Source: Petunia secreta
Taxonomy: Eukaryota > Streptophyta > Magnoliopsida > Solanales > Solanaceae
Assembly: GCA_029990175.1 (NCBI GenBank)
Contig: JARKIP010000199.1
Coordinates: 62,001 to 126,000, forward strand
DNA length: 64,000 nucleotides
Direction: 5' to 3'
Both the position numbers and the translations under genes were made by a program. Positions 53,655 to 63,811 of this stretch are shown piece by piece; the stretch's first letter is position 1, and the number at the start of each line of letters is the position of its first letter. Below the pieces are notes generated by a model that saw nothing but the letters and a program-made list of their open reading frames with translations, did not search any database and was not told the DNA's origin.

Positions 53655-54989
53655 ATGTCTACCGAAGGAGAAGATTTTGCTAAGAGTGCCCTTGCTACTA
53701 TCCTTGCCAAATTGCATAGTATGAACTTGAGGATTGAAAGCCTTGAGAGGGTGAACTCAAGTGCTCTAGTTGAGCAAGGGACTTCCAATGTCCAATCGGA
53801 GAAAGGGACCCCAAGTGTCCAAGTTGAGAAAGGGACCCCGAGTGTCCAAGTTGAAGTCTCAAGTAGTCCTAACTTTACCCCGGAGCAAGTTAGCCATGTT
53901 ATTGAATTGCTCAATCAACAACGGGTAAAGGATGATCGAGAGAGAATTGATCAAGTGTTGGGCAATACCCAACGAACGGGCATTCCCCGTATCTTGGACA
54001 ACCCCCCAAGAAACATTCCACTTCCAAGACCCTTCCGAAATGTGCAACCTCTTGAGCAAGTCGATGAAGCTCAAGAAGGGGAGGAAGCCAATTATGGTAA
54101 TGATATGTATGGGTTTGATGATCACTTTCAACCGAGGCGAGGTATGAATTGGGGTCGAAATGTGGATAGAGGTAGGGGCCGAGGTCGAGGGCCACCTATG
54201 GGGTATGTTGGTGGGAATGCTAGAAGGGAGTACGGTGTGAATGAAGATCACTATGGGGGCCAACCGGAGCCTTTCCGTGGGGGTTGTGACAACACCAACC
54301 ACAATAGTGTGAAGCTTAATCTCCCAACCTTTAAAGGGAATTGTGATCCGGGAGCCTACATTGAATGGGTACTACTCATGGAAAGGATGTTTGACACAAA
54401 TGACATGACCGATGACAAGAAAGGTACTTATGCTATTTCATCCTTTGAGTCCTATGCATCTACTTGGCGGGAATCAGTCAAGAGATCAAGGAGAAGAGCG
54501 GGAATCCCCGTGAATGTGGGTTGGAATGACTTGAAGGGTATCATAAGTATCAAGTACATCACTCCTAGATATCGTCAAGAGCAACTCAAGAAACTTTATG
54601 AGTTGAAGCAAGGTGTCAAGACGGTGCATGAATATTATGATGAGTTTGAAAGAACTCGAATGGCCTTGGATATGGACACCGAAGATGAGGAGCAAGCCGT
54701 GATCCGTTTCATGAATGGTTTGAGCTATAGTATAGCTTCACAATTGAGATTGCATTCTTATCTTTCACTTCAAGAAGTCCTTGATGCCGCCATTCAAGCC
54801 GAGCAATGGCTTGATAAAGAAAAGTCCAACCGTTACAAGAGCAACACTTCTACTTCCATGAACAAGCCAAAGGATTGGAAAAATCCTACTCCCAATGCAA
54901 GATTCACAAATGCAAGTGGCCCTAGTGGAGCAAGTGCTAGCAAAGATGTGAAGAAGCCGTTTGCGAAGTACACACCCAAACTTTTCTAG
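53655..54989 (+). CDS. gag: Chromovirus gag, 444 residues, zinc knuckle deleted
   Basis: The ATG at 53655 (MSTEGEDFAKSALATILAKL) is chosen because all related copies have their gag Met at this point, right after the acceptor-like site; an in-frame Met at 53517 lies in the leader. Residues 1-100 include GTPSVQV repeats and FTPEQVSHVIELLNQQRV. Residues about 165-180 are Gly/Arg-rich (DRGRGRGRGPP), a probable RNA-binding patch. Residues about 220-420 are the retrotransposon gag core (LNLPTFKGNCDPGAYIEWV, ITPRYRQEQLKKLYELKQG, YDEFERTRMALDMDTEDEEQ). The frame ends ...KKPFAKYTPKLF. Compared with copy A, about 150 bp with the CHKCKGYGHFAKEC knuckle are missing here, so packaging of RNA should be impaired. 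Otherwise the frame is intact. Confidence 0.88.
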   Translation: MSTEGEDFAKSALATILAKLHSMNLRIESLERVNSSALVEQGTSNVQSEKGTPSVQVEKGTPSVQVEVSSSPNFTPEQVSHVIELLNQQRVKDDRERIDQVLGNTQRTGIPRILDNPPRNIPLPRPFRNVQPLEQVDEAQEGEEANYGNDMYGFDDHFQPRRGMNWGRNVDRGRGRGRGPPMGYVGGNARREYGVNEDHYGGQPEPFRGGCDNTNHNSVKLNLPTFKGNCDPGAYIEWVLLMERMFDTNDMTDDKKGTYAISSFESYASTWRESVKRSRRRAGIPVNVGWNDLKGIISIKYITPRYRQEQLKKLYELKQGVKTVHEYYDEFERTRMALDMDTEDEEQAVIRFMNGLSYSIASQLRLHSYLSLQEVLDAAIQAEQWLDKEKSNRYKSNTSTSMNKPKDWKNPTPNARFTNASGPSGASASKDVKKPFAKYTPKLF

Positions 54990-55033
54990 TAGAGGGAGAT
55001 GAGGGAGTAGAGGAGGATGGTCAAGATGACACG

Positions 55034-55294
55034 GTGGAGGATGAGGAACCTCATACTTTTCTAGTAGTGAGGAGGAGTTTAGGAGCTATGATTGTGGAGG
55101 ATAGCGAAACCTTTCAAAGAGAAAATCTTTTCCATGCTAGGTGTCGTGTCAAGGGTGTTGTATGCTCTATGATCATTGACTCGGGAAGTTGTGCTAATGT
55201 TGTGAGTCAATCTCTTATAGCCCAATTGAAATTGCCTACCGTGAAACACCCCAAGCCATATCGATTCAATGGCTTAGTGAATGTGGGGAGCTAA
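55034..55294 (+). pseudogene. pro: Chromovirus protease, N-terminal piece
   Basis: This 86-codon frame includes the acidic linker end (EDEEPHTFLVVRRSLGAMIVED) and the aspartic protease active site MIIDSGSCANVVSQSLIAQL, with catalytic D-S-G intact (contrast D-L-G in copy A). The frame is open upstream of the Met to about 54975 but out of phase with gag. A one-base loss near 55264 (CGATTCAATGG against CGTTTGCAATGG in copy A) shifts it to a stop at 55294. The rest of the protease is in the next frame. Confidence 0.85.
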
Positions 55295-55299
55295 AGGTA

Positions 55300-56685
55300 G
55301 TGAAGCAAGCAACGATCAAGTTTAAAATGGGTAGTTATGTGGATGAACACTTGTTCGACGTGGTGCCCATGCAAGCTTGCCACCTTCTCTTTGGAAGGCC
55401 TTGGCCATTTGATCGACAAGCGGTTCATGACGGACGTGTCAACACTTACATGCTCCAACATGAAGGAAGGAAATTTGTGTTGAAGCCCCTAACTCCCAAA
55501 CAAGTGAGTGATGACTACAATCGGATGAGGGAGTTGAGGGAGGCGGCAAAGGCCAAGTCAATCATTGAGACTAGCCCTTTGTCCAAAAGCATGGTGGCAA
55601 TCCCACCTTCTTCTTCTACCGGTGGCATATTTGCCATGATGCAACCGGGCGAGATCCTAAGAGGAAATGATGGCACAAAGTTTCTCCTATGCCTAGTGCA
55701 CAAAGGTATGATCCTTAACTCTAATTGTGATTTTTCGACTAACCCTTTGCCTAGTGTGTTTGAGAATGTCTTGAAGGATTTTGAGGACATGTTCCCGGAT
55801 GAGATGCCGGATGGATTACCTCCTTTGAGGGGTATTGAACACCAAATCGACTTTGTCCCGGGATCCCAAATCCCAAACAAGCCTGCTTATAGGAGCAATC
55901 CGGAGGATACAAGAGAATTGCAAAAGCAAGTTGATGAATTGCTCACTAAAGGCTTGGTGAGGGAGAGCTTGAGTCCTTGTGCCGTACCCATGATCCTTGT
56001 TCCCAAAAAGGACGGCACTTGGAGGATGTGTGTTGGTTGTCGGGCCGTGAACAAAATAACAGTAAAGTACCGTCATCCCATTCCCCGACTTGATGATATG
56101 TTGGATGAATTAAGTGGTTCATGTGTGTTTAGCAAAATTGACCTTAGGTCCGGCTACTATCAAATCCGGATGAAACCCGGTGATGAATGGAAAACCGTAT
56201 TCAAGACCAAGTTTGGTCTCTATGAATGGTTGGTGATGCCCTTTGGGCTCTCCAATGCACCTAGTACTTTCATGAGGCTAATGAACCATGTTCTAAATCC
56301 ATTCATCAACAAGTTTGTGGTCGTCTACTTTGACGATATATTGATCTATAGCAAATCAATAGACGGCCATGTTGATCACCTTAGGCAAGTGCTTGAAAAG
56401 TTGAGAGTCGAGAAGCTCGATGCTAATTTTAAAAAGTGTGCCTTTGGTGTTGAGAAGGTGGTCTTCCTTGGGTTTGTTGTGAGTGCCCAAGGAGTGGAGG
56501 ATGATGAGTCTAAGGTAGAGGCCATACGTGATTGGCCTACTCCTACTACCGTGACTCAAGTGAGGAGCTTTCATGGTCTTGCTAGCTTTTATAGACGATT
56601 TGTGAAAGACTTTAGCTCCATTGCCGCTTCACTAACCGAATTGGTGAAAAAGGACCAACCTTTTTTTGGGGAGAGCCTCAAGTGA
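55300..56685 (+). pseudogene. pol: Protease end and reverse transcriptase of the chromovirus, 461 codons
   Basis: Residues 1-60 finish the protease (FDVVPMQACHLLFGRPW). After a linker, the reverse transcriptase spans about residues 190-440: GLVRESLSPCAVPMILVPKK, RMCVGCRAVNKITVKYRHPI, SKIDLRSGYYQIRMKPGDEW, LVMPFGLSNAPSTFMRLMNH and the catalytic box VVYFDDILIYSKS at about residues 341-353 with both Asp present. GFVVSAQGVE and FYRRFVKDFSSI follow. It copies element RNA into DNA in the particle. A single-base loss in TTTTTTTGGGG near 56668 ends the frame before RNase H. The reverse transcriptase domain itself is undamaged. Confidence 0.9.
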
Positions 56686-58616
56686 AGGCCCTCCAAGAAT
56701 TGAAAAGTAGGTTGAGTACCGCCCCTCTATTGCAATTGCCCGACTTCGAAAAGGCATTTGAGGTTGAATGTGATGCCTCGGGGGTTGGAATTGGTGGTGT
56801 TTTAATGCAAGATAGCAAACCCATCGCCTACTTTAGTGAGAAATTGAAAGGGGTCTCCTTGAATTACTCTACGTATGACAAGGAGTTGTATGCCCTTGTG
56901 AGAGCCCTTGCCCATTGGCAACACTACCTTTGGCCTCGAGAATTTGTAATCAAGAGTGACCATGAGTCACTCAAGCATTTAATAGGCCAAGAGAAGCTAA
57001 ACAAGAGGCATGCCAAGTGGGTTGAATTCATTGAGTCTTTTCCCTATGTTATCCAATACAAGAAAGGGAAAGACAATGTTGTGGCGGATGCCCTTTCGAG
57101 AAAATTTGCTCTAGCCACCACTCTCACCGCTAAGCTCATGGGTTTTGAGAGCATCAAATTGATGTATGCTCATGACCCAAAGCTAAAGAGTGTCCATGAC
57201 GCTCTAGAGAAAGGGGAGAGAGTTGAGAAATACCAATGGGTTAATGGATATATCTTCAAAAAAGGTAGAGTGTGCATACCCGAGTCCTCTTGGAGGGAGT
57301 TGCTTGTGCACGAGGCACATTGCGGGGGACTCATGGGTCATTTTGGCACAAGAAAGACTTTGGCTATTCTTAAAGAACAATTTCATTGGCCAAAGATTGG
57401 GGTGCAAGTTGAAAAATTTTGCAACAATTGCCTTGAGTGCAACCGTGCTAAATCTAAAGCCCACCCCCATGGGTTGTATACCCCTCTCCCCGTACCTACT
57501 AGTCCGGGGTTGGATATCTCAATGGACTTTGTTATGGGATTACCTAGGACTAGGGGGGGCCATGATAGCATTTATGTTGTTGTGGATAGGTTCTCCAAAA
57601 TGGCTCACTTCATCCCATGCAAAAAATGTGATGATGCACAACATGTTGCTACTTTGTTTATTGATAACATTTTGAAGTTGCATGGTGTGCCTCAAACTAT
57701 AGTGAGTGATAGGGACACTGAGTTCCTAAGCCATTTTTGGAGGAGCTTATGGGGTGCTTTAGGCACCAAGCTCTTGTTCTCCACGTCCCACCACCCACAA
57801 ACGGATGGGCAAACCGAGGTGGTAAACCGAACTTTGGGTGCTCTTCTTAGAGCCATGACCCGAGGTAAGGCCGGGACTTGGATTGATCGTTTGCCTCTTA
57901 TGGAGTTTGCCTATAATCGCACATTGCATAGCATGATTGGCATGACTCCCTTTGAGTGCGTCTATGGTTTTAACCCCTTGATTCCCCTTGATCTAACCCC
58001 TTTGCCAAGGGAAATGGTTGTTAATTTTGAAGGTAAAGCTAGAGCCAAGGCTTTGGTTGAACTCCATGCAAAGGCAAAGAAGAATTTGGAGGAGGCCTAT
58101 GCAAAGGTTGCCTCAAAGAAAAACAAAGGACGCAAGAAGGTGGAACTCAAGAAGGGTGACTATGTGTGGGTGCACTTCCGGAAACAAAGGTTTCCAAACC
58201 TTAGGAAAGGGAAGTTGGCACCCCATGGAGATGGCCCATTCCAAGTGCTTTCGAAGATAAACAACAATGCCTATGTGGTCGACTTGCCAAGTGAGTATCA
58301 AGTTTCTATTACTTTCAATGTTTGTGACTTGGTTCCTTTGGATGTAGGTGATGACGAGGTCGTGGATGATGATGCCTCAATTTTGAGGACGAAATCTTCT
58401 CAAGAAGGGGAGGATGATAAGAACCAAACCCCCACAAGACCCTTCACACGGAGCCAAGCTAAGGAGATCCAAAGAGTCCACTTACACTTGGTGAAGAGAG
58501 GCCTCGAAGAAGGAAGCGAGTGGAAGCCATTTCGGGTGATCTCACTAGGCCTCACGCCTAAGGAAGAAGGAGGCACAGCAGAGCCAGGTGCCCCGCCTGG
58601 CCAACACGCTGCATAG
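56682..58616 (+). pseudogene. pol: RNase H and integrase of the chromovirus, 644 codons, ending inside the 3' LTR
   Basis: Open but detached from the upstream frame by the shift near 56668. RNase H occupies about residues 20-150: VECDASGVGIGGVLMQD, STYDKELYALVRALAHWQHY and KGKDNVVADALSRKF. Integrase: HHCC zinc region with HEAHCGGLMGHFG (about 210) and CNNCLEC (about 247-253), catalytic core with D in MDFVMGLP (about 281), D in VSDRDTEFLSHFW (about 341) and E in DGQTEVVNRTLG (about 377), and a C-terminal DNA-binding part with VWVHFRKQRFPNLRKGKLAP and GPFQVL (about 485-530). From residue 578 (58415) the frame runs into the LTR, reading RPFTRSQAKEIQ, and ends at 58616. RNase H removes the RNA template; integrase inserts the DNA. 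All catalytic residues are present. Confidence 0.9.
58402..58414 (+). promoter_or_regulatory. Polypurine tract of the chromovirus
   Basis: AAGAAGGGGAGGA directly before the LTR start TGATAAGAACC (58415). The same tract occurs before the LTR of the minus-strand chromovirus at 31416. Confidence 0.88.
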
Positions 58617-59170
58617 GAGGTGCAAAAATGCACAGGCGGGCCGCCCAGCCAGGCGCCCCACCTAGGCGCCCCGCCTGACCCAGGCGCCACTCCCAGCTTT
58701 GGACGCCCAACTGAAGGCCAATCCAGGCGCCCCTCCCAACCCCCAGGCGCCCCTGCTAGCTGTGAAGACTATGTTTCTTTTACCGTTTTGCCCTACGTGG
58801 CCTATTTTGTGAACCTTATTAGTAAGGGTATTTTAGTCATTATACAAGCTTGGGAAACACTATAAATAGCCATGCTTAGCCTATTTGAACTTAGTTTATG
58901 ATTGATGAATATTTAACTTGAGCATAGCTCTTTGGTATTGAATGAAACCTTTTGATGGGACTTGTTGTTCTAGCGGATCTAGATGACTTCCTTTCCCCCC
59001 CGACCATTCTACTTGCGTGCTCACGTTAGCTCGAGGGTAGTTGCTTAGCGTAGCTATTCTTGTCCTTCTCTCGGGGTGTAACGGAACAAGTTCTCTGTTG
59101 CTACTTGGGATTAGAGATCGAGTTACGTCTCGTTCTTATCCTTTTACTTTTCTGCATTTGATTCTTATCA
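58415..59170 (+). repeat. 3' LTR of the nearly complete chromovirus
   Basis: 756 bp, ends GATTCTTATCA before the TSD TTAGC. TATA box TATAAATA near 58861. By eye a few percent different from the 5' LTR, with several changes in the GGCGCC cluster. Confidence 0.92.
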
Positions 59171-59175
59171 TTAGC

Positions 59176-61796
59176 CAACCGAGGTAACAGTTCGGTCCGA
59201 GCGCCCAAAGAGGTTGAATTATTTTACGCGGTTGAACCTTCCGATATTCTTAAGCAATGCATCAGATAAACCTCGTGATTCTTTTTAAAATAAAATAATG
59301 TGAGCGTATCATTCAGGCTCTTGATTGTATCGAGCGGTATGGTGTTGATTATTCTTCATTCCAGTTTCAGGGGTCCAGCCTTGAATTGGTGGGCCGCTCT
59401 CTTACTAGCTAACAATGTTCGGTTTTTCTTCTAGATTCGTGGAAAAGTTCCTTTCGAGTAGCGAGCGAGATGAAAAGTGTTGCCAGTTTGAGTGGATTGG
59501 ACAGGGTAGCCTGTCGGTTAGCCTGTTGGTGCTTCAGAATATGAGATTGATTTCTATAGAATGCTGCATATTCATTAGAAATAGTTCATGAGCCTTTCGA
59601 GAGATTCAGAGATTTATTGATGACCTTTATTTTTCCCTGAAATCCCAGCTGGCTCGAGAAATTGAGGTCTGGATTTTATTTGATGTTGTTGTTAATATTG
59701 CCCGAAGGTCCGAGGCATACCATAAGTTAGAACGGGAGAGCAGGAGATCCTGTGGCCCCAGTGGGCAGCCATGGTACCTCATTTGGAGGTAAAAGTTCTG
59801 ATTATTTTTTGAAGTCACCTTCCAGGTTATCTCAGCTTGTAGAGCGTGATTCTCGGAGTGCGCGAGTAGTTCATCAAGATTAGACCCAGTTTTTCTCTTT
59901 ATAGCTGTCGACAATATGTCCAGCTTCTATTTTCAATGAAAAGCTGTTATCACTGTCATGATTCTTGTTATCCTTTGAGGAGTTTTTCCTTACTCCAGCA
60001 AGTAGACAATCGTCCTTTTTCTTGCCCTCAGACACCTGCACAGTCGTAGGAATTTCATTTAAATGTTAATCAATCAGAGAAATGCCACCATCCAGTAGAG
60101 GTCGAGAGCGTGGTGGTAGTGGTTCTTCTAGAAGTAATTATCAGGGTAGTGGCTCGACTCAGCTGCAGAGGCAATTCTATGAACTGCTAGTCTGGCAGGA
60201 TGTTGAGGTATCTGATGTAGTACACCCATGTATTTCTTCTTCTCTTAAATATGAGTAAGATTTGATTCTTTTGATCAATCTGGAAATGGTGTGTCTTATC
60301 ATGTTTCAATGGTTTCCTTGGGTGTCGTTTCTATTAAGAATCGGTTGCGGTAGAGGGGTGAGTTTCTGATATGATTTATTCCTGGCATTTATGATGACCC
60401 TACTAATTTATTTGGTCTAAATGTGAGAGATTTAGGAGTGAGTGTCGGTATCGTCTGCCTGGCATCTTGTTCTGCCATATTTTATTATTATATCAAATTA
60501 GTATACCTCTCTTCTCAGAATTCCGTGTTGGTACGATAATGAGATCCCAATTCGTCACCATCAGAAAGTGTTATCGTTTCTTCCGGTGTAAAGTGGTTAG
60601 TAAGTAATATTTGATCTATGTGTCTCCCATGGTTCAAGATGTTTGTAGAGTCATGTTATCCCATGAGCTTATCTGGGTTATAAAAGGGTTTATGGTAAAT
60701 TGTCAGAATTTTCTTCTTATTGGAAGGTTAAAATTGGTATGGATGTTTTTCCATAAAGCTTATTTAATGTCTATCTCTTCAATTGCGATTTTTGGCTCGC
60801 CTGACGCCGAAGTAGTCTAGCTTTGGTAGTCAAGAAAATAAGAAGATGAACTTCCTGAAGCTCTAATTATTTCTATCCTCGATCTATTTCCATTTCTTCT
60901 TCGTCCGGCACTGGTGAGCTTGGGCGATTGGTAGCTGCTTGTGACGTTCCCTGTGTTGAGCCAGAGTACGTGTTATTGTGGCCGGGTAAGCATATTATTA
61001 TTTTGGAAGCATATTATTGTTTTGGTCCAGTTTTCTCATCTTGTTATCCGTTTAACATGTTTATGTTATCAGTTTATCCGGGTATCCATTCCCATGTATA
61101 GTATAGTGCTGGTTCTGTTTTTGCGGATCATCCAGTTTCAGGGGAAACTCTGCCGAAATTTTTATATAGAAGTACCATCCATCGGGCGGTGGTGTTTACG
61201 GCAAAGGTATGGAGTTGTGAACTCGGGAGTTGCAGTCGTTTGGCAACTCGAGGGGGTAATTTGGTAGCTCAGGTCTGAGCCGCATTCTATTTTTAGCTAT
61301 GTCTTCCTTAGTCCGGTAGACTGTGCGAGGATGACTATTTCTATTCAAGTTAGCAGTATGAGTTAATGCTCTAAGTGGAGGAGTCTTCCTCCAATTGATA
61401 CCGAATCATAATATTAAATCTCTAAGGCGTTGCTGAAGCGTAAGCTAATTCTTAGTTCCATCAACATGTTCTATATCAAAAGTATATCGACGAGATGATT
61501 CGTTGGTGGAATCATGTTAGCCCATCAAAAGTTTCGTGTATCTTTGTTTCGAAAATATAGAACTCCTCTCTCATGATCGAGAAAGGGTCGGCTTAGTCCG
61601 AATAAGTTGGACAATGATGTTATCATATTATCCAAATATGTTTTATCCAAGAGTTTGATGTGCGTGTTATAACTCTGATTCTGTAATTATGAGATAATGT
61701 CCGTGGAGTAGTTTATGAAGGTTTTGCAAGTTCTCTTGTTATTTGCGTAAATCTTGCTTTAGATTTAGGCTCGTTCGAGGACGAACGAGAGTTTAA
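59176..61796 (+). pseudogene. Decayed interior of the long-LTR element (gag remnants)
   Basis: Resumes after the nested chromovirus. A gag-like GPALNWWA is readable at 59372-59395, a damaged Cys-rich knuckle (CYHCHDSC) near 59948 and an Arg/Gly/Ser-rich stretch near 60080-60160. From about 60250 to 61730 I cannot recognise protease, reverse transcriptase or integrase; frames such as 60611-60820 and 60941-61267 show no domain. The end GTTCGAGGACGAACGAGAG (about 61773) is a familiar 3' end of plant gypsy elements. Confidence 0.6.
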
Positions 61797-61807
61797 GTGG
61801 AGGAGAA
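61797..61807 (+). promoter_or_regulatory. Polypurine tract of the long-LTR element
   Basis: GTGGAGGAGAA directly before TGAAACGACC. Confidence 0.85.
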
Positions 61808-63208
61808 TGAAACGACCTCGGTCAGTCGTTTCAGAAGTTAGGACTCCGATTGGCGTGCCGATAATTTTAAAATATTTGTAATGTCCATTAGAACCTGTTT
61901 GTAAAATTTGAGCTAAATCAGACCTCGTTTGGTAGGCATCAGAAGAAGGTTTCAATTTTTATTGGCGATAAATATTAAAAAGAGATTTTCGAGCTCGGTT
62001 TTGCCGAATGAGCTCTGATTCGAAATCCAAAAGCGCCGTTAGGTTCGTATGATTATTTGTGATTTTTGTAAACTTTCGAAAGTGAACTTCGATGTTGTTC
62101 GGCTAGTTTCCGCTAAAATGCCGAAAGTTAAATAATTTTACTTTTTGTATTTAAATTCGCATCTTGAGTTTTGGGAGTCCAATTTGAGATCCGCTTTCGT
62201 GAGTATGTTACATATATTTTGTATAACTGGTATGCAAAAGTTATAATTAATTCGAATATCGTAGGAGAGCGTTTTAATTTTTGCCGTGAAAAGAAAATTA
62301 AATTAAAAAAAACAAAAAAAAAGGAAAAGGACAAAAGAAACAACATGATGAGTTAGGCGGTGGGGGGAGTTCTTAAGGATAATCAGTATATAAGTAACGA
62401 TCATATGCAGAGAATACAATGAAAAGAAACGCAGAAAGAAAATGAGATAAAAGGGGAAGAAAAATGCCAGAAAATGACAAAAGAGTAAGAAAAAATAGTA
62501 GAATTTTCACTCCGAAATATTCAGGTAATGATCCTAATATATTATTTGAGTTTATTACATGTGTTTGAATATGCTTTAAGGGTAAAACTTGGAATATTAG
62601 ACATCGTTTTAATAAGTTCAATTGATAGCTTAAAGGGTCAAATGGACCCCGATAATGGAATTAATTATATATTCGCACTCAGTGCATTATGGACAACATA
62701 TAAATGTAATTTATTTGGGGTTTGGTTATGTGACCTTAAACCCTATATATAGGCCTGGCGTGCGTATTGCGTATGCGAATAGGGTATCAAGTTCTTAACC
62801 GGATTGCCCTAAGATGTAAGGAATGAAGCCTTTAGCCTAATTTGATATATTTTTCTGCTTATTGAATAGAGTGGGATTGTTTTGCAATGAAACCAAAGGA
62901 CAAGCGGTTATTGAGTGGATGTACTAACTTTGTAACAAGGTAAGTGTTTATATCCATTTCTTTGGAGGCACCTGGCCTCGTGGATTTTCTACCACGTGTT
63001 CCTTACGTGTGTAGCTGCCGATAGGCGTACTCATTATACCTTAACTTTGAACTTATATTCTATATTATATGTTATGTCCTGTTATTGGTATTGCATTGAA
63101 AACCTGAGTATTTTACTTTGGCTGTGAGTTGGTATATACTTTCTAGCTGTCGATGAGAGTCCCGTGCTGGTGATGGGTTATTATTGCATCATGTTGAATT
63201 CGTATGCC

Positions 63209-63493
63209 CATGGCATCATATTGAGGGTAGGAGGATTCCGCCCTCGGAGCAGGAGGATTCCGCTCCATTGCATCATATTGAGGGTAGGAGGATTCTGCCC
63301 TCGGAGCAGGAGGATTCCGCTCCATTGCATCATATTGAGGGTAGGAGGATTCCGCCCTCGGAGCAGGAGGATTCCGCTCCATTGCATCATATTGAGGGTA
63401 GGAGGATTCCGCCCTCGGAGCAGGAGGATTCCGCTCCATTGCATCATATTGAGGGTAGGAAGATTCCGCCCCCGGAGCAGGAGGATTCCGCTC
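63209..63493 (+). repeat. 57 bp minisatellite, five units
   Basis: Same unit as at 49945-50172, one unit more. The GAGGG/CCCTC and GGAGC/GCTCC stems are kept in most units. The long frames on both strands here are repeat translations. Confidence 0.9.
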
Positions 63494-63651
63494 CATCTAT
63501 TTGGCACATGTGACACCATTGCATCATACCGCATTCATCCCATTTCATTGCACCGCGTGCTGACTATTGTGTGACTATCGTGTTGTGTTTTATATATGCG
63601 GTATGTATACCGTATCTCAGTTTGCCTATATATTTCTGGCTCGTATCCCGG

Positions 63652-63811
63652 GTTGCACGTCGCGACAATATAAATACATGGATCGGATCGGGTTGCACGC
63701 CGCAACAGTATAAATATACGGATCGGGTTTCACGCCGCAACAGTATAAATATACGGATTGGATTGCACGCCGCAACAGTATGAATATATGGATCGGGTTG
63801 CACGCCGCAAT
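63652..63811 (+). repeat. 35 bp repeat, five units
   Basis: Same array as at 50331-50490, but three units carry single stem mutations (GTTTC at 63727, ATTGC at 63762, GCAAT at 63807). Confidence 0.85.

Larger units (their letters stand above)
51678..59170 (+). mobile_element. Nearly complete chromovirus (Ty3/gypsy, CRM-like features)
   Basis: 7493 bp, TSD TTAGC (51673-51677 and 59171-59175), LTRs of 754 and 756 bp, PBS, polypurine tract and all domains in the order gag, protease, reverse transcriptase, RNase H, integrase. Coding lesions: a deletion removing the gag zinc knuckle (about 54980), single-base losses near 55264 and 56668. Integrase reads about 200 bp into the 3' LTR, a trait known from CRM centromeric chromoviruses; no classical chromodomain was recognised. 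It is nested in the long-LTR element and is among the youngest insertions here. Confidence 0.92.

Noticed and set aside
63143..63574. Overlapping frames of 100-136 residues on both strands with repeated peptides (also 49801-50253)
   Set aside because: Translations of the 57 bp minisatellite; 57 is a multiple of three, so all frames stay open.
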